In this document: positions 61,687 through 64,000 of the stretch, piece after piece
Layout of the letters: each line of letters starts with the position of its first letter
Position numbering within the stretch: the stretch's first letter is position 1
Source of the DNA: Siphonobacter aquaeclarae
Lineage (GTDB): Bacteria > Bacteroidota > Bacteroidia > Cytophagales > Spirosomataceae
Assembly (NCBI RefSeq): GCF_900103285.1
Contig: NZ_FNGS01000001.1
Span: 310,001 to 374,000 of the forward strand
Direction: 5' to 3'
DNA length: 64,000 bases
Notes under the pieces: model-generated
Databases searched by the model: none
The model's input: only the letters and a program-made list of their open reading frames with translations
Told to the model about the DNA's origin: nothing
Program-made: the position numbers and the translations under genes

Positions 61687-62624
61687 TGCCAACGATTTTA
61701 CTGCTCGAGTCCGTTGCCGAAGAAGCCGACGCGCTTCTCCGGCAACGGGCCCGGGTTTTTACAGCCTGGGGAGAACGACCCCTGGCCGATATCCTTTCGA
61801 CGGAACCCGTCGACGCCATTATTACCCGTGGCAAAGGCCTGATAGACGGGAAATTACTGGATCAATGCCCCTCTGTGAAAGTAGTCGCACGCTGCGGCGT
61901 AGGTCTCGATAACGTAGACGTTGCGGAGGCGACCCGCCGGGGAATCCGGGTAGTCAATGCCCCCGGTTCCAACGCGGCGACGATCGCCGAGCATACCCTG
62001 ATGCTCATGCTGATGGCGATTCGGAATGGGTATCGTTCTGCGGAGGCCGTCCGGACCGACAGCTGGGCCTGGCGGAATCAGTACGCCGGCGATGAGCTTT
62101 CTGGCAAAACCCTCGGTATTCTGGGGCTGGGAAATATCGGCGGGCGGGTTGCGCGGCTCGGAGAAGCCTTCGGGATGAACGTCGTCACCTGGAGCCGCCG
62201 GGATACGCCGTACCGTGTGCTGCCGCTGGAAGAAGTACTGCGGCAATCGGATGTGATTAGTTTGCATCTGCCGCTTACCGACGAAACCCGTTATCTGTTC
62301 GACGCAGCACGTTTTTCGCTGCTGAAACCGGGAGCAATACTTGTTAACACGGCGCGTGGCGCGCTGATCGAACGGAACGCCCTGCTCTCGGCGTTGAACA
62401 GCGGGCAACTCGCTGCTTTTGCTGCGGATGTATTGGAGGAAGAGCCACCTGCCGTGGGAGATGTTCTTGTCCATCATCCGAATGCGGTGATCACACCCCA
62501 TTCCGGTAGCCTGACGGCTACGACGTACCGGGCCATGTGCCTGTCGACCGTCACAAACGTCCTGGCCATACTTTACGGGGAGCCTTTCGAAGCGAAGAGC
62601 GTCTTCAACCGGAAAGAACTTTAA
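61683..62624 (+). CDS. D-2-hydroxyacid dehydrogenase (phosphoglycerate dehydrogenase-like)
   Basis: A 313-residue NAD-dependent D-2-hydroxyacid dehydrogenase. The Rossmann motif is LGILGLGNIGGRVA (about 145-157), and the catalytic residues are Arg225 (NTARGALIE), Glu254 (DVLEEEPP) and His273 (ITPHSGS). It lacks the ACT domain of SerA, so it is probably a catabolic hydroxyacid or glyoxylate-type reductase rather than a serine biosynthesis enzyme. It is the last gene of the operon and ends before a strong terminator. Confidence 0.93.
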   Translation: MMPTILLLESVAEEADALLRQRARVFTAWGERPLADILSTEPVDAIITRGKGLIDGKLLDQCPSVKVVARCGVGLDNVDVAEATRRGIRVVNAPGSNAATIAEHTLMLMLMAIRNGYRSAEAVRTDSWAWRNQYAGDELSGKTLGILGLGNIGGRVARLGEAFGMNVVTWSRRDTPYRVLPLEEVLRQSDVISLHLPLTDETRYLFDAARFSLLKPGAILVNTARGALIERNALLSALNSGQLAAFAADVLEEEPPAVGDVLVHHPNAVITPHSGSLTATTYRAMCLSTVTNVLAILYGEPFEAKSVFNRKEL

Positions 62625-62647
62625 GGGAATTACGGACCCGACAACGA

Positions 62648-62686
62648 GGAGAATAAGGCCGCATCCGGCGCTTATTCTCCTTTTTT
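62648..62686 (+). terminator. Strong intrinsic terminator of the sugar-acid operon
   Basis: GGAGAATAAG pairs with CTTATTCTCC, with an inner GCCG/CGGC stem, and is followed by six T. It lies 23 bases after the dehydrogenase stop. Confidence 0.9.
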
Positions 62687-62946
62687 GTTGGCCAGACTGC
62701 CGGGTCTTCCTTGTTAAATGTTCCTCTTGCATCTGATAGCTAACCTGCGGTAATTATTGCAAATGCAGTAAAAACTACTCACTTTTTAAACCTCTTCAGG
62801 TGCGAAAAAAATACTATGTCAGGTTTCTTGGTTAAATAGGGTGCTTGATTACCGGAAATCATTATTTTTGGCTAACAACCTGCCTATTGCCGCGGAGACG
62901 ACCGTCGCCCAACGAGTCCCGAAGGCATCTGAAACTTGTCAGCCTG
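62687..62946 (+). promoter_or_regulatory. Intergenic promoter region of the final gene
   Basis: No gene was seen in these 260 bases. TATTTTTG at 62863-62870 matches the -7 consensus TAnnTTTG and would give a leader of about 70 bases before the ATG at 62947. No clear -33 box lies at the standard spacing. Confidence 0.45.
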
Positions 62947-64000
62947 ATGCGAATCCTTCTTTTTCTTTTAGGGTGTATACCTGTGATGGTCGCCGCGCAG
63001 GACACGCACTACTGGTCGTCCCAGTTCAATCCCGGTGGTTTTGTCATGCCGGGCGCGACGGTCGCCGACACGCGTGACAGCGGTGTCTTTTTCTTCAATC
63101 CGGCGCTGCTGGCTTTTCGTCCGCAGCGGTCTATTTCTGTTTCCGGTAACATTTACCAGTACGCGACGCTGAAGATCCGGGAAGGTACCGGCGTTCACAA
63201 GCCACTGGTTTCCAGCGGAACAGGTATCTACCCCTCGATGCTGGCGGGCAGCGTACCGATAAAACGGGGCCGTGTTGTGATGGCTTACGGACTGCTGCAT
63301 CATTACATCCTTTCGTACAAGGTTACCCAGCGACAGGATAAGCATATGGATGTATTGGATAACGCCTATAGTCCTGGTTCCGAGACTTTTATCGGGCAGT
63401 ATGCCGCGCAGAACCTCATCAATGAAACCTCGGGATTACTCAGCGCCGCCGTCCGGTTGAAGCCGTCGCTGACGGCCGGTATTACGCTGGAAGGGATTAT
63501 GCGCAAGCAGTTTCTGGACGAAGAAGTCAGTGCCCGTGCACTTGTCAATACCGGCAGTACCACTGATTTTCTTCCGTTGACAAACGTCGAGTCGGTTTAC
63601 CGTGTCGAGTATACTTCGATCGGCGTGCGGCCCCGGCTGGGACTGGCGTACAACCGGGACCGTCATCATTTCGGGCTTACGGTTTCCCTGCCGCTTCTGA
63701 AACTCTCCGGGCGGGGTACGCTCGTCAGCGATAACCTGGTAACCAACCTCGTTCTCGGCGCCGGCCTGAGTCCGCTCAACCTGCTGGCCAATACCCGGCA
63801 GGAAAAACTGCATATCCGATACAAATCACCGGTAAGTATTGCGGCCGGATATACCTTCGATTATGGAAAAGGGCAACTTTTCGCCGCAGCAGAATGGTTT
63901 GCGGGATTGAAGGAATATGCCATCCTGACGCCCAGAAACGAGTACTACATCCGTCCGGATACCGCGCAGATTTCGGGAGAAGGACTACTGACCCTACGGG
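62947..64000 (+). CDS. Outer-membrane beta-barrel protein (partial, runs off the window)
   Basis: An open frame of 351 codons that continues past the window end. It starts with a signal peptide (MRILLFLLGCIPVMVAAQ). The mature part starts HYWSSQFNPGGFVMPGATVADTRD and FFFNPALLAF, the N-terminal pattern of FadL-like or OmpP1-like barrels, where asparagine-proline in FNPALL is common. The rest alternates short hydrophobic and polar segments as beta-barrels do. The substrate and exact family cannot be settled without the C-terminus. Confidence 0.78.
   Translation, partial: MRILLFLLGCIPVMVAAQDTHYWSSQFNPGGFVMPGATVADTRDSGVFFFNPALLAFRPQRSISVSGNIYQYATLKIREGTGVHKPLVSSGTGIYPSMLAGSVPIKRGRVVMAYGLLHHYILSYKVTQRQDKHMDVLDNAYSPGSETFIGQYAAQNLINETSGLLSAAVRLKPSLTAGITLEGIMRKQFLDEEVSARALVNTGSTTDFLPLTNVESVYRVEYTSIGVRPRLGLAYNRDRHHFGLTVSLPLLKLSGRGTLVSDNLVTNLVLGAGLSPLNLLANTRQEKLHIRYKSPVSIAAGYTFDYGKGQLFAAAEWFAGLKEYAILTPRNEYYIRPDTAQISGEGLLTLR

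Noticed and set aside
1-64000. tRNA or rRNA genes
   Set aside because: No cloverleaf with a TTCRANNC T-loop and no rRNA-like stretch was noticed when reading the gaps; a tRNAscan run would settle it.

Overview
The window comes from a chromosome of the phylum Bacteroidota, probably a Cytophagales- or Chitinophagales-type bacterium. The evidence is a secreted protein with a C-terminal type IX secretion sorting domain, a TonB-dependent receptor with a carboxypeptidase-regulatory-like plug extension, PF06580-type (LytS-like) histidine kinases with a LytTR regulator, many lipoproteins, DUF4832/DUF4856/imelysin families, and several TAnnTTTG-type -7 promoter elements. Base composition is moderately GC-rich except for one clearly AT-rich island at about 15.6-17.7 kb. 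No tRNA, rRNA, CRISPR array, prophage or complete insertion sequence was seen.

Layout. 0.1-4.2 kb: a VOC protein, a frameshifted CPA1 cation/proton antiporter, a metallo-beta-lactamase-fold hydrolase, an AraC regulator and a GNAT acetyltransferase. 4.3-9.1 kb: a heavy-metal efflux operon (small His-rich exported protein, RND pump, lipoprotein adaptor) with no outer-membrane channel gene. 9.1-11.0 kb: a GlxA-type regulator and two VOC proteins. 11.0-11.7 kb: non-coding DNA with decayed ORF fragments. 11.7-15.5 kb: a 1275-residue T9SS-exported beta-helix protein built from two homologous halves. 15.5-17.75 kb: an AT-rich island of three small orphan genes (one DUF4279) with five copies of a 30-bp palindrome, a duplicated two-hairpin module and a broken copy of the 3' end of the neighbouring DinB-like gene. 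This island is the most unusual part of the window. 17.75-27.7 kb: a DinB-like protein, two aldo/keto reductases, a lipoprotein / possible Ntox23 protein / M19-type dipeptidase operon, a LysR regulator with a clear operator, an mdaB-ygiN-like quinone pair, an SDR and an AraC regulator.

27.9-31.5 kb: a two-gene glycan unit (GH95 fucosidase plus CE15 glucuronoyl esterase). 31.6-32.8 kb: YceI plus TetR. 33.0-35.9 kb: two LytS-like kinases and one LytTR regulator in a translationally coupled operon; a third such kinase lies alone at 41.4 kb. 36.2-38.6 kb: two unknown exported proteins, joined to the kinase operon by a large inverted repeat. 38.7-48.2 kb: mixed metabolic genes (VOC, DinB-like, TetA-type MFS, dienelactone hydrolase, AraC, NmrA-like, DUF1772, DUF4832, alpha/beta hydrolase).

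48.2-54.3 kb: an iron-uptake type operon on the minus strand (DUF4856, imelysin-like, HTTM/gamma-carboxylase-like membrane protein, TonB receptor) with a Fur-like palindrome inside its promoter and a terminator after its first gene. 54.5-59.0 kb: a sialidase-like propeller, a DUF3748 propeller and a GH127 glycosidase. 59.1-62.6 kb: a tightly packed operon (sugar epimerase, enolase-superfamily dehydratase, VOC, hydroxyacid dehydrogenase) that looks like a sugar-acid catabolic route. The window ends inside an outer-membrane beta-barrel gene. Together the glycosidases, esterase and sugar-acid genes suggest a plant- or algal-polysaccharide degrader.
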